45,694 bases of DNA from assembly GCA_023443455.1 (NCBI GenBank), contig JAEZUE010000041.1:1-45694 (forward strand), written 5' to 3'. Both the position numbers and the translations under genes were made by a program. A model generated the notes under the pieces. It was not told where the DNA came from and did not search any database. It saw only the letters and a program-made list of their open reading frames with translations. This document shows positions 34,733 to 45,694 of this stretch, piece by piece. This stretch comes from Verrucomicrobiota bacterium. GTDB lineage: Bacteria > Verrucomicrobiota > Verrucomicrobiia > Opitutales > Opitutaceae. The number at the start of each line of letters is the position of its first letter. Position 1 is the stretch's first letter.

Positions 34733-35062
34733 ATGAAGCTCCCGAACAAACTGCTCCCCTGGGCCGAGGCCCGGAAACGTCACCGACTCTCGGATCTCCA
34801 CGTCGCCATGGCGCGCGAGCTCGGCCTCAACCCCGCCAAGCTCGGCCGGATCGACAACCACCAACAGGAGCCGTGGAAACTGCCGCTCCCGGCGTATCTG
34901 GAGGATCTATACCGCAAGCACTTCGGCCGCGACCGGTCCGAGACCGTGCGTTCGCTCGAGGAGATCGTCCGCCACGAGGCCGAGAAGAAGGCCGCGCGAC
35001 GCGAACGCAGACAGGCGCAGCTCATGGCCACGCCTCTGCCTCCGGGCGAAGACCCGTTCTGA
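34733..35062 (+). CDS. Conserved hypothetical protein
   Basis: This 109-residue soluble protein contains LSDLHVAMARELGLNPAKLG and QQEPWKLPLPAYLEDLYRKH, blocks that I recall from small uncharacterised proteins in several bacterial phyla. It is helical with a strongly basic region near the C-terminus (EKKAARRERRQ). No catalytic residues or membrane segments are apparent. It probably shares a transcript with the 33796 gene and ends 5 bp from the convergent SNF2 gene. Confidence 0.75.
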   Translation: MKLPNKLLPWAEARKRHRLSDLHVAMARELGLNPAKLGRIDNHQQEPWKLPLPAYLEDLYRKHFGRDRSETVRSLEEIVRHEAEKKAARRERRQAQLMATPLPPGEDPF

Positions 35063-35067
35063 CCCGC

Positions 35068-37848
35068 TCACCCCCGCGCCACGGCGGCCGCGAGCGCGGA
35101 CAGCGTCGTCTCGACCACCACCGGTTCGTGGGCACCCAAAGGGCACAAGGCCACCCCCTCCTCGTCGGCCCAATATCGCCGCGAATGTTCATACAGGCAG
35201 TCGTAGGGATCGGTTGGAGCCGGAGCATGCCGCTCGACCGCCCGCGCTCGCGCGAGTGCCATCATCGCCTCCTGCGCCGGGGCCAACGCCTCCTCGCGCA
35301 GCTCCGCACCCAGGAGCGCCTGCGCGGCCTTCAAACGCCGCGCGGCCAGCGCCCGCTGGGCGGCGACCTCCGCCTTCTCCGCCTCCGTGAGCCCGGGCCT
35401 CGCCGGCTCGGTGGCCGGGTGCAGTTGCCGGATCGCCGCCGTATTCACAGTTACCAGCCCGGCTTCGGCCAGCGCCGCGAGCGCGGCCTCGGTCGCGCGA
35501 TCGAGCACCAGCAGCCGCGGGGCTTCGCCGGCAACATGCTTCCACGTGTCGGCCTGCGCGGCCGCAAGACGCGGGCGCCACAACTCGGCCTCGCGCTCGA
35601 CCACCGCGACGAGGACCGCCGCGCCCTCCGGACCGGCCGGACAACGCTCCTCGCACCGCACGAGCTGCGGGCCCACCTCGCCCGCGAGACGCCGCGCGAA
35701 CTCCGCCGCCGGGTCCGAGGGAGCCGCGGGCTTCGGCGGCACCGCCGGCACCGAGCCGGCGAGCATCACCTGCTCGAGCCGCGCCATCAACGCCTGGCGC
35801 CCGCTGCGCAGGCGCACCTGCGAGAGATCGCCAATGCGGTCGAGCACGCCGTCGGCCAGACCGCGTTTGTCGGCGAGCGTGGCGAGCATGCGGTGCTCGA
35901 TCGTGTCGGCCGAGACGAGGTTGATCACCGTGACCGCGCGCGTCTGGTGTTTGCGCCAGGCACGCGCGATGCGCTGCTCGAGCTTGGCGGGATTCCACGG
36001 CAGATCGCAGTTCACCACGACCGAGGCGTTCTGGAGATTGAGCCCCACGCCGCCGGAGTCCGTGCTCAGAAACACGCGACACTCCGGGTCCTGTTTGAAA
36101 CGGTTGATCTCCACGCGTCGGCGCTGCTGCGGCACGGAGCCGGTGTGCCACGCGAAGCCCAACCCGAGCTTGCCGCACAGCTCGCGCACCAGCTCGAGCA
36201 TGCGCTCCCACTCGGAGAACACGATGACCTTCACGTCGCCGGCCTCGCGGCATTCGGCGAGGATCGGCTCGAGTTCGCCGAGCTTCGGGCAGGTGCGCTC
36301 CTTGTCGTCGAGGATGTAGTTGGTATCGCAGACCATGCGCATCATCGCCAGTTCGCGCATGAGCCGGTCGAGCTCCGCCGGCAGCAGCGGTCGGCGTTGC
36401 GCCTTCGCGGCGAGCTTCGCGACAACCTCCTCGTGTTCGACGTACGCCTCGCGCTGGACCGGCGAGAGCGGCACCAGGCGCACCTCGTCGGTGCGCTCGG
36501 GCAGCTCGGTTTCGACCTCGGCCTTGCGGCGGCGCAACATGATCGGGCGTAGCCGCTCGTGCATCTGGTCGAGGTTTTGGTAGCCGGCGGGGCGCCCTTT
36601 CTCGTCGAAGGTGTAGTGCTCGCGGTTGAAGCGGAACAGCGGGCCGAAGACCTGCGGATCGAGGAAGTCGACGATCGAGTAGATTTCGTCGATGCGGTTC
36701 TCGATCGGCGTGCCGGTGAGCACGAACGCGTAACGGCTGCGCAGGCGCTTCACCGCCTGCGCGGTCTTGGTCGACCAGTTCTTGATGCGCTGCGCCTCGT
36801 CGAGCACGACGATGTCGGGCCGCAGCCGCTCGTTGAGATCGAGCGAGTCGGCCAGGACCTGCTCGTAGTTGCAGAGCGTGAAGAACGGCGCCGCCTCGGC
36901 GTCGTAGGCCGCGAGGCGCTGGAGCCGCCCGCCGTACACGATCTGGAGCGAACGCGCGGTGAAGCGCCGGATCTGCTCCTCCCACTCGGTCTTGAGCGAG
37001 GCCGGCGTCACCACCAACACGCGACGCGCGCGGCCGAGCCGGTGCAGCAACGCGCAGGCGGCGATCGCCTGGATGGTCTTGCCCAGACCCATCTCGTCGG
37101 CGAGCAGCGCGCGTTCGGTGAACGCAAGGTGCAGCATGCCCTCGCGTTGATAGGGAAAGAGCGGCACGAGCGTCTCATGCGTCGGCCACTCGCCGGACTG
37201 CACCTTCGACTCGTATTCGCGCCGCAGCGTCACCCGCTCGGCGACGCGGGCGCGCGACTCCAGCCACGGCCCGACCTCGAGCGCAAGACGCACGCGGGTT
37301 TGAGGCTGGCGTTGCAGCAGCCCCGTCAGCATCTCGGGCGGGCACCCGACGAGCCGGCCGGCATCGTCGAACAACCGGGCCAGCGTCGGCGGCAGGCGCC
37401 CAGCGTTGCGCTCGATCTGCAGTGTGGCGCCGTCGGCCGAGGGCACGAGATCGACCAGCGGCGAACCGTCGCGCACGGCCTCGCGCCACGCGACCTTGCG
37501 ACACCGCTGCGTCCAAGCGAGCACGGCCTCGACGTGTTTGCACGTGCCCAGACCATTGATGCGGAAGTCGACGCACTCGCACGCCGCGACGGGGCGCTCG
37601 CCCAGTTCGCGCAGCTCGACCGCGTAGGTGCGCCCGCTGCCCGAGCCGACCTCGTAGCGACAGAACAGATGCCCGCAGTTCTCCGCCTGCCGCACCCGCA
37701 TCGGCGACTCCTGCGCGCGCAGCTTGCGGCGCAGCCGTTCGTCCTCGTCGGTCGTCCGCCAATCGTGCACCGGCGGGAGGGCCGGCTCGGCGTCATCTTT
37801 GGCGGCGACGGAACGGGCGGCGGAGCGGGCGCGGGGAGTATTCTTCAT
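35068..37848 (-). CDS. SWIM zinc-finger SNF2-family DEAD/DEAH ATPase
   Basis: This 926-residue protein belongs to the SNF2/RapA-like group of DNA translocases. A SWIM-type zinc motif (C90-x-C92 ... C103-x-H105, in ACECVDFRINGLGTCKHVEA) precedes the core. Walker A is LLADEMGLGKT (DEMGLGKT at 251-258), the Walker B box is DEAQ (350-353), and motif III is LTGTPIENR. The C-terminal helicase domain has STDSGGVGLNLQNAS and RIARAWRKHQT. An Ala/Glu-rich helical tail follows. SNF2 proteins move along DNA to displace bound proteins, including polymerases; the specific role is unknown. ATG 37848 is preferred because the upstream frame overlaps repeats. It is the first of two such genes here. Confidence 0.93.
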   Translation of the reverse strand: MKNTPRARSAARSVAAKDDAEPALPPVHDWRTTDEDERLRRKLRAQESPMRVRQAENCGHLFCRYEVGSGSGRTYAVELRELGERPVAACECVDFRINGLGTCKHVEAVLAWTQRCRKVAWREAVRDGSPLVDLVPSADGATLQIERNAGRLPPTLARLFDDAGRLVGCPPEMLTGLLQRQPQTRVRLALEVGPWLESRARVAERVTLRREYESKVQSGEWPTHETLVPLFPYQREGMLHLAFTERALLADEMGLGKTIQAIAACALLHRLGRARRVLVVTPASLKTEWEEQIRRFTARSLQIVYGGRLQRLAAYDAEAAPFFTLCNYEQVLADSLDLNERLRPDIVVLDEAQRIKNWSTKTAQAVKRLRSRYAFVLTGTPIENRIDEIYSIVDFLDPQVFGPLFRFNREHYTFDEKGRPAGYQNLDQMHERLRPIMLRRRKAEVETELPERTDEVRLVPLSPVQREAYVEHEEVVAKLAAKAQRRPLLPAELDRLMRELAMMRMVCDTNYILDDKERTCPKLGELEPILAECREAGDVKVIVFSEWERMLELVRELCGKLGLGFAWHTGSVPQQRRRVEINRFKQDPECRVFLSTDSGGVGLNLQNASVVVNCDLPWNPAKLEQRIARAWRKHQTRAVTVINLVSADTIEHRMLATLADKRGLADGVLDRIGDLSQVRLRSGRQALMARLEQVMLAGSVPAVPPKPAAPSDPAAEFARRLAGEVGPQLVRCEERCPAGPEGAAVLVAVVEREAELWRPRLAAAQADTWKHVAGEAPRLLVLDRATEAALAALAEAGLVTVNTAAIRQLHPATEPARPGLTEAEKAEVAAQRALAARRLKAAQALLGAELREEALAPAQEAMMALARARAVERHAPAPTDPYDCLYEHSRRYWADEEGVALCPLGAHEPVVVETTLSALAAAVARG

Positions 37849-38011
37849 GGCGGTGGAGGGTACGCAGAAAGCCCGAAGAGAAACGCGCCCGCCCCCACGC
37901 CGCGAGGCGAATTCGGCTAGGGCTGCCACTCCCCGGCAACGAGCCAACATACCCTCGGCGCTCGCTCCTCCGCTGGTGGGGCCGCGCCTCGCCCGGTCCG
38001 GCTGGCTCACC

Positions 38012-38256
38012 CGTGGCGCAGACGTCCCTGCCTGCGATTCTCGACTCCGCCAGCTCACCGGCTCGACCGCGCCCAGATGAACCGGTCGCAGACCGGTCCT
38101 ACCCCGGCCAGCACGCCCGCCACGTAGGTCCACGTCTCCGACTGGACCCGCCCGGCTCCGCCCGCTCCCCAGCTCACGCCCAACCTCGCCGGCACGGAGG
38201 CCGGCGCCACGCCCCATCCGGCAGGCTCACCCGTGGCGCAGGCGTCCCTGCCTGCG
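38012..38256. repeat. Cluster of five short hairpin modules upstream of the SNF2 gene
   Basis: The same four module types as at 21609-21808 recur: GTGGCGC with GCAGAC/GCCTGC-like stem (38012-38036), GTAGG with ACCGGT (minus strand, 38080-38102), GTAGG with TCCA..TGGA (38124-38147), GTGGCGC with GCCGGC (minus strand, 38188-38212), and GTGGCGC with GCAGGC/GCCTGC (38232-38256). The 37849-38283 gap holds no gene. Confidence 0.8.
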
Positions 38257-38283
38257 GTTCCCAGCTCCCGCCCGCTCCCCGGC

Positions 38284-38743
38284 TCACTCCACTACCACGA
38301 CCGCGGCGGTCAGGTCGTTGCCGGTGGAGTCGATCAGCGAGGTGGCGATGGGCTGGGCGGGGGCGAGCCGGCCGCAGGAATCCTGGGCGGCGCCCATGGT
38401 GACTTTGGCGAGGCCGTTGACGGTGATGGAGCCGCCGTTGGGCTGGGCGAGGATGGAGCCGGCGATCTTGACGTTGGCGGTGCCTGCGGGGCCGAAGAAG
38501 AGGTAAGGCTGGGCATCGGCGCTGGCCTCGATTCCATGCACCACGACCAAGCCCCCCCCGCACCTCGGTCACCGTCGGGGCGTAGATGCCCGTCAGGCCG
38601 ATCTCGGCGTTGTAGGCCACGTTGCCCTGGTGGATGCCACCGAGCTTACCGCCGGTCGAGACGATGCCGGCGGCGGTAACGCTGGCCCAGCAGGCGTAGG
38701 TCACGTCGGAGTTAACCACGCCGGGGTTGGTGGCGGAGCCCAC
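38284..38743 (-). pseudogene. Frameshifted gene of unknown function
   Basis: Two minus-strand frames join at a run of eight C at 38552-38559. The first part (GTG 38743; NSDVTYACWASVTAAGIVST, then GGIHQGNVAYNAEIGLTGIY) continues, after loss of one base in the run, as LVVVHGIEASADAQPYLFFG and GSILAQPNGGSITVNGLAKV to the stop at 38284. Together they would make about 152 residues of glycine/alanine/valine-rich beta structure, reminiscent of secreted or virion surface proteins but not assignable. Either it is a pseudogene, a programmed slippage site, or a sequencing error. Its upstream neighbour is another fragment. Confidence 0.62.
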
Positions 38744-38751
38744 CTGACGCG

Positions 38752-38859
38752 CACGGCGACACGATCCTCGACCTGCTGGTCCAGCTCGAGCGTCCCCACC
38801 GCGCCGCCGAAGCCAAGTCCCCCGCCGCGCGGGAGTTCAGAAGGCCGGGTTTCGACTGA
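38752..38859 (+). pseudogene. Duplicated C-terminal fragment of the 33796 gene
   Basis: In frame from 38752, HGDTILDLLVQLERPHRAAE, then AKSPAAREFRRPGFD and stop, aligns to the last 36 codons of the 33796-34671 gene (HGDTILDLLVQLERLRRAVE etc.). No start codon or upstream body is present. It is a stranded remnant of a duplication or of a lost paralogue. Confidence 0.82.
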
Positions 38860-38937
38860 TCTTCTTCGACAGGTCGATGGTCACCTCACCGTGCCGATGC
38901 TGCGGTAGTAACTGACGCCGAGGTGGGTGAGCTTCAT
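38860..38937 (-). pseudogene. N-terminal remnant of an AAA/OLD-type ATPase
   Basis: From ATG 38937 the frame reads MKLTHLGVSYYRSIGTVR then stop. Shifting frame gives VTIDLSKKIS. Together they match the usual start of AAA-15/OLD-like ATPases ('MKi..l.i.nfRSi....idLskkin'), which are common in defence and repair. The Walker A that should follow is missing: the sequence runs into the duplicated fragment at 38752-38859. This is inferred from a short match. Confidence 0.5.
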
Positions 38938-39323
38938 GGCTGGGGGTGGTTCACGGCAGTTCGCCGGACGGCCCGAGCCTGGCGAAACCACGTCGTATTG
39001 AAAGCCTCGGTTTCTTGAAGGCCCACGGCACAGCCTCCGGCCGCAGTCGCTTTCTTATTAAGGGCAAAGCGCCTTCCCTTTGATTGAGTCTGGGCCAATC
39101 AAAGGATCCCTGAACAAGAGAGGGTCGAGTCTGTTCCGGTCCGTCCGCAGCACATCGGCCAGCCGGCCGCCTATTGCTAAACCATATCCCGGTCTCGTCT
39201 CCGGCCGGCCTTTTAAAAATCCGGAGGTTTTCTTTAAAAGCCCAGCTCGGCTTTTAAAGCAGTTGAAGTCGGCCAAAGACACGATGCCGGGTTCGCCGCC
39301 CCCAGCTACACACCAAGCAGCAT
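38938..39323. other. Gene-free, locally AT-richer stretch with a perfect hairpin
   Basis: No reading frame here looks like a real protein in either strand. A hairpin with perfect 11-bp arms CTTTAAAAGCC (39232-39242) and GGCTTTTAAAG (39249-39259) stands out by base composition. It may be the remains of a mobile element. Confidence 0.5.
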
Positions 39324-39464
39324 CGCCGCTCTCGCGAGCGGCGCCACGCGGCGGACGGACGGCTCGTTCTGCTGTTCAGCAGAATCTTTGAGAGAGCCGT
39401 CCCTACCAGTTCATCCCGAAATGGTCCGCCATTTCGGCTCAGGAATCCGGTCTGCCGGATTCCT
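39324..39464. repeat. Hairpin modules at the 3' end of glyS
   Basis: The stretch holds a GTGGCGC module on the minus strand (39324-39347, stem GCCGCTC/GAGCGGC), a GTAGG module with long stem GACGGCTC/GAGCCGTC and nested TTCTGCTG/CAGCAGAA (about 39357-39406), CGAAATGG/CCATTTCG (39418-39437), and AGGAATCCGG/CCGGATTCCT (39441-39464). The last includes bases of the glyS TGA stop. The final two repeat the order seen at 26703-26754. Confidence 0.75.
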
Positions 39465-40996
39465 CACGCGTTGTCGACCTGCTCGGCCAGCAGCGCAAAC
39501 AGCTCGGCCTCGGTGATGCGGCGCTGCTGCATCGAGTCGCGCTCGCGCAGGGTGAAGGTGTCGCCTTCCTTCTCGATCGTGTCGAAGTCGATCGTCACGC
39601 ACCACGGCGTACCGGCTTCGTCCTGACGACGATAGCGACGGCCGATGGCGCCGCCGTCGTCGTAGGAGACGTTGTAGCGGCGCTTGAGTTTGGCGTAGAG
39701 GGCCTTGGCGCGGCCGGTGAGCGCCTCCTTGTTCTTGAGCAACGGGAGCACGGCGACCTTGTACGGCGCAATGCGCGGGTGCAGGCGCAGCACGGTGCGC
39801 TTCTCCACGTTGCCCTTCTCGTCGGTCACGTCCTCCTCCGCGTACGCGGCGCAGAGCACGGCCAACAGGATACGGTCGACGCCCACGGCCGGCTCGATGA
39901 CGTGCGGCACGACCTTGGCCTTCGTGGCCTCGTCGAACCACGTCTGCGGCACACCGGAGAACTTCTGATGCTGCTGGAGATCGTAGTCGGAGCGGGCCGC
40001 GATGCCCCAAAGCTCCTGCACGCCGAACGGGTACTTGAACATGATGTCCACCGTGCGGCGGCTGTAGAACGAGAGCTTCTCCTTCGGGTGCTCGTGCAGC
40101 GAGAGGTGGCTCTCGGGCAGGCCGATGGACTTCAGCCAGTCCTGGCACCAGATCAGCCACTCCTCGTGGCAGGCGAACCAGTCGGCGTCAGGATGAATGA
40201 AATACTCCATCTCCATCTGCTCGAACTCGCGGGAGCGAAAGATGAAGTTGCGCGGGGTGATCTCGTTGCGGAACGACTTGCCGACCTGCGCGATGCCGAA
40301 GGGCAGCTTCACGCGCGTGGTGTCGATCACGTTCTTGAAATCCACGAACATGCCCTGCGCGGTCTCCGGGCGCAGGTAGGCGACGGCCGAGGAGTCGCGC
40401 ATCGGGCCCACGTGCGTCTCGAACATCATGTTGAACGCGCGCGGCGGCGTGAGGCTGCCCGGCTCGCCGGTGGCAGGCGACGGGATGAGCGGAATCTGCT
40501 CCGGTGTGGCCTCGGTGAACTCCTTCACCTCGACCGGCGCGAGCGCGCCTTGGAGGGCCTTCTTGCGCTTGAAGGTCTCGGCCTTCTCCTGGAGCTCCTC
40601 GGCGGTGCGTTCGTTTTCCAATGCGGATACGTAGCCCGCCACGGTGCCGTCGACGACGACCGCGGCGAAGAACAACTGGTCGGCGCGGTAGCGTTGCTTG
40701 GAGGCCTTGCAGTCGACGAGCGGGTCGGTGAAGCCGGCGACGTGGCCGGAGGCTTCCCACACCTTCGGGTGCATGATGATCGACGACTCGAGGCCCACGA
40801 TGTCGTCGCGGCGGTGGACCATGTCCTGCCACCACGCGTTGCGGATGTTGCGCTTCAGCTCGGCGCCGAGCGGGCCGTAGTCGAAGAAGCCGTTGAGGCC
40901 GCCGTAGATCTCCGACGAGGCGTAGATGATGCCGCGGCGCTTGCACAGCGACACGAGGGTTTCCATGAGGTTGTCGGAGGAGGACGGCGTGGCCAT
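39464..40996 (-). CDS. glyS: Glycyl-tRNA synthetase (single-chain, alpha2 type)
   Basis: This 510-residue class II synthetase charges tRNA-Gly. It is the one-chain GlyRS form rather than the alpha2-beta2 form. N-terminal SLCKRRGIIYASSEIYGGLN and FFDYGPLGAELKRNIRNAWW carry motif 1. Motif 2 region reads FGIAQVGKSFRNEITPRNF, followed by FRSREFEQMEMEYFIHP. Motif 3 is PAVGVDRILLAVL. The anticodon-binding domain (PRIAPYKVAVLPLLKNKEAL) closes the protein. ATG 40996 is chosen because the upstream frame is not conserved. The stop overlaps a hairpin module. It lies between two SNF2 genes and diverges from the second. Confidence 0.96.
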   Translation of the reverse strand: MATPSSSDNLMETLVSLCKRRGIIYASSEIYGGLNGFFDYGPLGAELKRNIRNAWWQDMVHRRDDIVGLESSIIMHPKVWEASGHVAGFTDPLVDCKASKQRYRADQLFFAAVVVDGTVAGYVSALENERTAEELQEKAETFKRKKALQGALAPVEVKEFTEATPEQIPLIPSPATGEPGSLTPPRAFNMMFETHVGPMRDSSAVAYLRPETAQGMFVDFKNVIDTTRVKLPFGIAQVGKSFRNEITPRNFIFRSREFEQMEMEYFIHPDADWFACHEEWLIWCQDWLKSIGLPESHLSLHEHPKEKLSFYSRRTVDIMFKYPFGVQELWGIAARSDYDLQQHQKFSGVPQTWFDEATKAKVVPHVIEPAVGVDRILLAVLCAAYAEEDVTDEKGNVEKRTVLRLHPRIAPYKVAVLPLLKNKEALTGRAKALYAKLKRRYNVSYDDGGAIGRRYRRQDEAGTPWCVTIDFDTIEKEGDTFTLRERDSMQQRRITEAELFALLAEQVDNA

Positions 40997-41109
40997 GATT
41001 GAGAAAAAGAGGCCGCGAGTTAGGAGCGCCCCGTGCCCGCGGTCAATGGCGGGGTTTGGCACATCATCGCTCGCCGCCGAATCCACCGTCTGGACCCCGC
41101 TTGCCGAAG

Positions 41110-41132
41110 GTAGGGCGGGGCGTCCCCGCCAC
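41110..41132 (+). repeat. GTAGG hairpin module upstream of the second SNF2 gene
   Basis: GTAG is followed by the perfect stem GGCGGGG/CCCCGCC with loop CGT. It lies between the divergent starts of glyS and the second SNF2 gene. Confidence 0.65.
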
Positions 41133-41183
41133 GCCGCTTTCTCCGCTTGCCGTGGCGTACCCACGGGCGCCAAATCGCATCCC

Positions 41184-44915
<3,732 letters not shown>

Positions 44916-44962
44916 TCGCCTGCGAACCCTGCGTGGCGCCCGTCTCGCCCCGCCGCCCATGA

Positions 44963-45241
44963 GCCGACGGCAAGCGGCGTGCGGAGCTGTTGGCCGAGTA
45001 CAACGGCAACGGGTTGACGCGAGAGGCGTTTACGAAGCGCAAGGGGATCGATGTCCACACGTTCGACGCCTCATTGCTGCAGCAGCGCCGGTCGGACCGG
45101 GGCACCGCGGCGCGTTTTGAAGAAATGCCGTGGACGGGCTTGGCGGCGACGCCGTCATTGGAGGTCGCCGAGTTGGCCGCGCAGGGCTACGACGTCACCA
45201 AGCTGCGCCGGATCCCCCAGCATTGGCCCACCGCGCCGTGA
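44963..45241 (+). pseudogene. Remnant of an IS66-family accessory gene (TnpA-like)
   Basis: After a TGA at 44960-44962 the frame reads GKRRAELLAEYNGNGLTREA and FTKRKGIDVHTF, matching the 'r.ell.eyr.SGLtr.aFcr.hGi...tf' helix-turn-helix of IS66 OrfA proteins. Further on comes ATPSLEVAELAAQGYDVTKL, like their 'lEv.lp.G..vrv' strand pair. It lacks a start codon and the normal middle part, and no other IS66 gene (tnpB, tnpC) follows. A TTG at 44990 could start a short product, but it is probably debris. Confidence 0.55.
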
Positions 45242-45289
45242 CGCGCACCCCGCGCCACCGCCCGCCAGCTCAATTTCCAGCCGAGGGCC

Positions 45290-45432
45290 CGATATCAAAG
45301 ATATCGTAATGACCCCAACTTCCGCCGCTCCAACTTCCGCCGCGTGAAGAACGACGAACTGGAGCTGCGCTGAAGCCATGGAGTGCGGCGGCTCGACGCC
45401 GCTTTCGACGCCGTGGCTCGACACGGCGCCTC
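45290..45432. repeat. Short hairpins downstream of the IS66 remnant
   Basis: CGATATC-AAA-GATATCG (45290-45306) is a perfect hairpin. ACTTCCGCCGC is repeated (near 45318 and 45333). GCGGCGGCTCGACGCCGC and GCCGTGGCTCGACACGGC (about 45386-45427) are two hairpins sharing the loop GGCTCGAC. No gene is seen in 45242-45450. Confidence 0.55.
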
Positions 45433-45450
45433 ACGCCCCGGATCCCGGCA

Positions 45451-45694
45451 GGTCACAGAGGTCACCGAGTGAGAGGAGAGCACAGAGAGTTCAGAAATCG
45501 GATTCGGATCATTTACCGCAAAGAACCTAGCGCGGCAGAGCCGCAACCAAACCTGTTTATGGCCACGAAAAGGCACAAAGATGCACAAAAAGACCGGATT
45601 GTTTTCGTGGCTTTTTGTGCCTCTTTGTGGCGATCCCGCTCGGTTCTGTGACCGAGGAGAATCGTGCCAAAAATGCAGCGTTGTGAGGGATAGC
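45451..45694. repeat. Composite intergenic repeat at window end (matches 1210-1353 inverted)
   Basis: A CACAGAGG..CACAGAGAG block (45453-45490) is followed by the hairpin with CCACGAAAAGGCACAAAGA and TTTTGTGCCTCTTTGTGGCGA arms (about 45561-45645), then CTGTGACCGAGGAGAATCGTGCC and GTGAGGGATAGC. The last ~140 bp is the inverted counterpart of the element near mutL. It runs to the window edge and may continue. Confidence 0.75.

Noticed and set aside
39058..39391. Small genes in the AT-richer gap before glyS
   Set aside because: Frames on both strands overlap one another, lack ribosome binding sites and resemble no protein I know.

Overview
The window is GC-rich, densely coding DNA from a bacterium that is most likely a verrucomicrobium close to Opitutales/Opitutaceae. 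This is inferred from the gene mix: two-domain DUF1080 protein, GH28, GH13 and SMP-30 enzymes, single-chain glycyl-tRNA synthetase, very large SWIM-SNF2 ATPases, a CysN-CysC fusion, and abundant hairpin and inverted-repeat elements between genes. No ribosomal RNA or other decisive taxonomic marker is present.

Layout. 1-6432 (all minus): the 5' part of mutL, an MFS transporter, a VapBC toxin-antitoxin pair, a small exported protein, argH and an OsmC protein. 6684-13497: a 677-residue protein of unknown function diverging from asnS, tRNA-Asp, a polysaccharide deacetylase, tRNA-Lys, an RDD membrane protein and a sigma-70 factor. 13498-24352: repeat-rich, carrying an HI0933-type flavoprotein, an SMP-30 lactonase-like gene, a secreted GH13 enzyme, a second OsmC protein, a small membrane protein, a DUF1080 protein, a GH28 enzyme and a seven-unit, ~129-bp tandem array. 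24353-26153: a complete insertion sequence with perfect 15-bp terminal inverted repeats, an IS4-like DDE transposase and an overlapping HARE-HTH accessory gene.

26769-33388 is a sulfate-assimilation cluster: cysI, cysH, cysD and cysNC on the minus strand, with cobA (first siroheme step) diverging from cysI across only 41 bp. Together they activate sulfate to APS/PAPS, reduce it to sulfite and then sulfide, and start the siroheme cofactor CysI needs. 33389-45694 holds two hypothetical proteins, two SWIM-SNF2 ATPases on either side of glyS, and a graveyard of gene fragments: a zinc-ribbon-like signalling-domain tail, a copy of the C-terminus of a nearby gene, a frameshifted gene, the N-terminus of an AAA ATPase and an IS66 accessory-gene remnant.

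The most unusual signal is a set of short hairpin modules. Each keeps a fixed 5' anchor (GTGGCGC or GTAGG), while stem sequences differ between copies and pairing is preserved. Two convergent GTGG modules make an ~82-bp inverted-repeat unit. It occurs seven times in tandem upstream of the GH28 gene, and a related 84-bp unit sits in frame inside the GH13 coding sequence, adding 28 residues. A separate ~140-bp palindromic MITE-like family has five copies, three abutting stop codons and two flanking the flavoprotein gene in opposite orientations.
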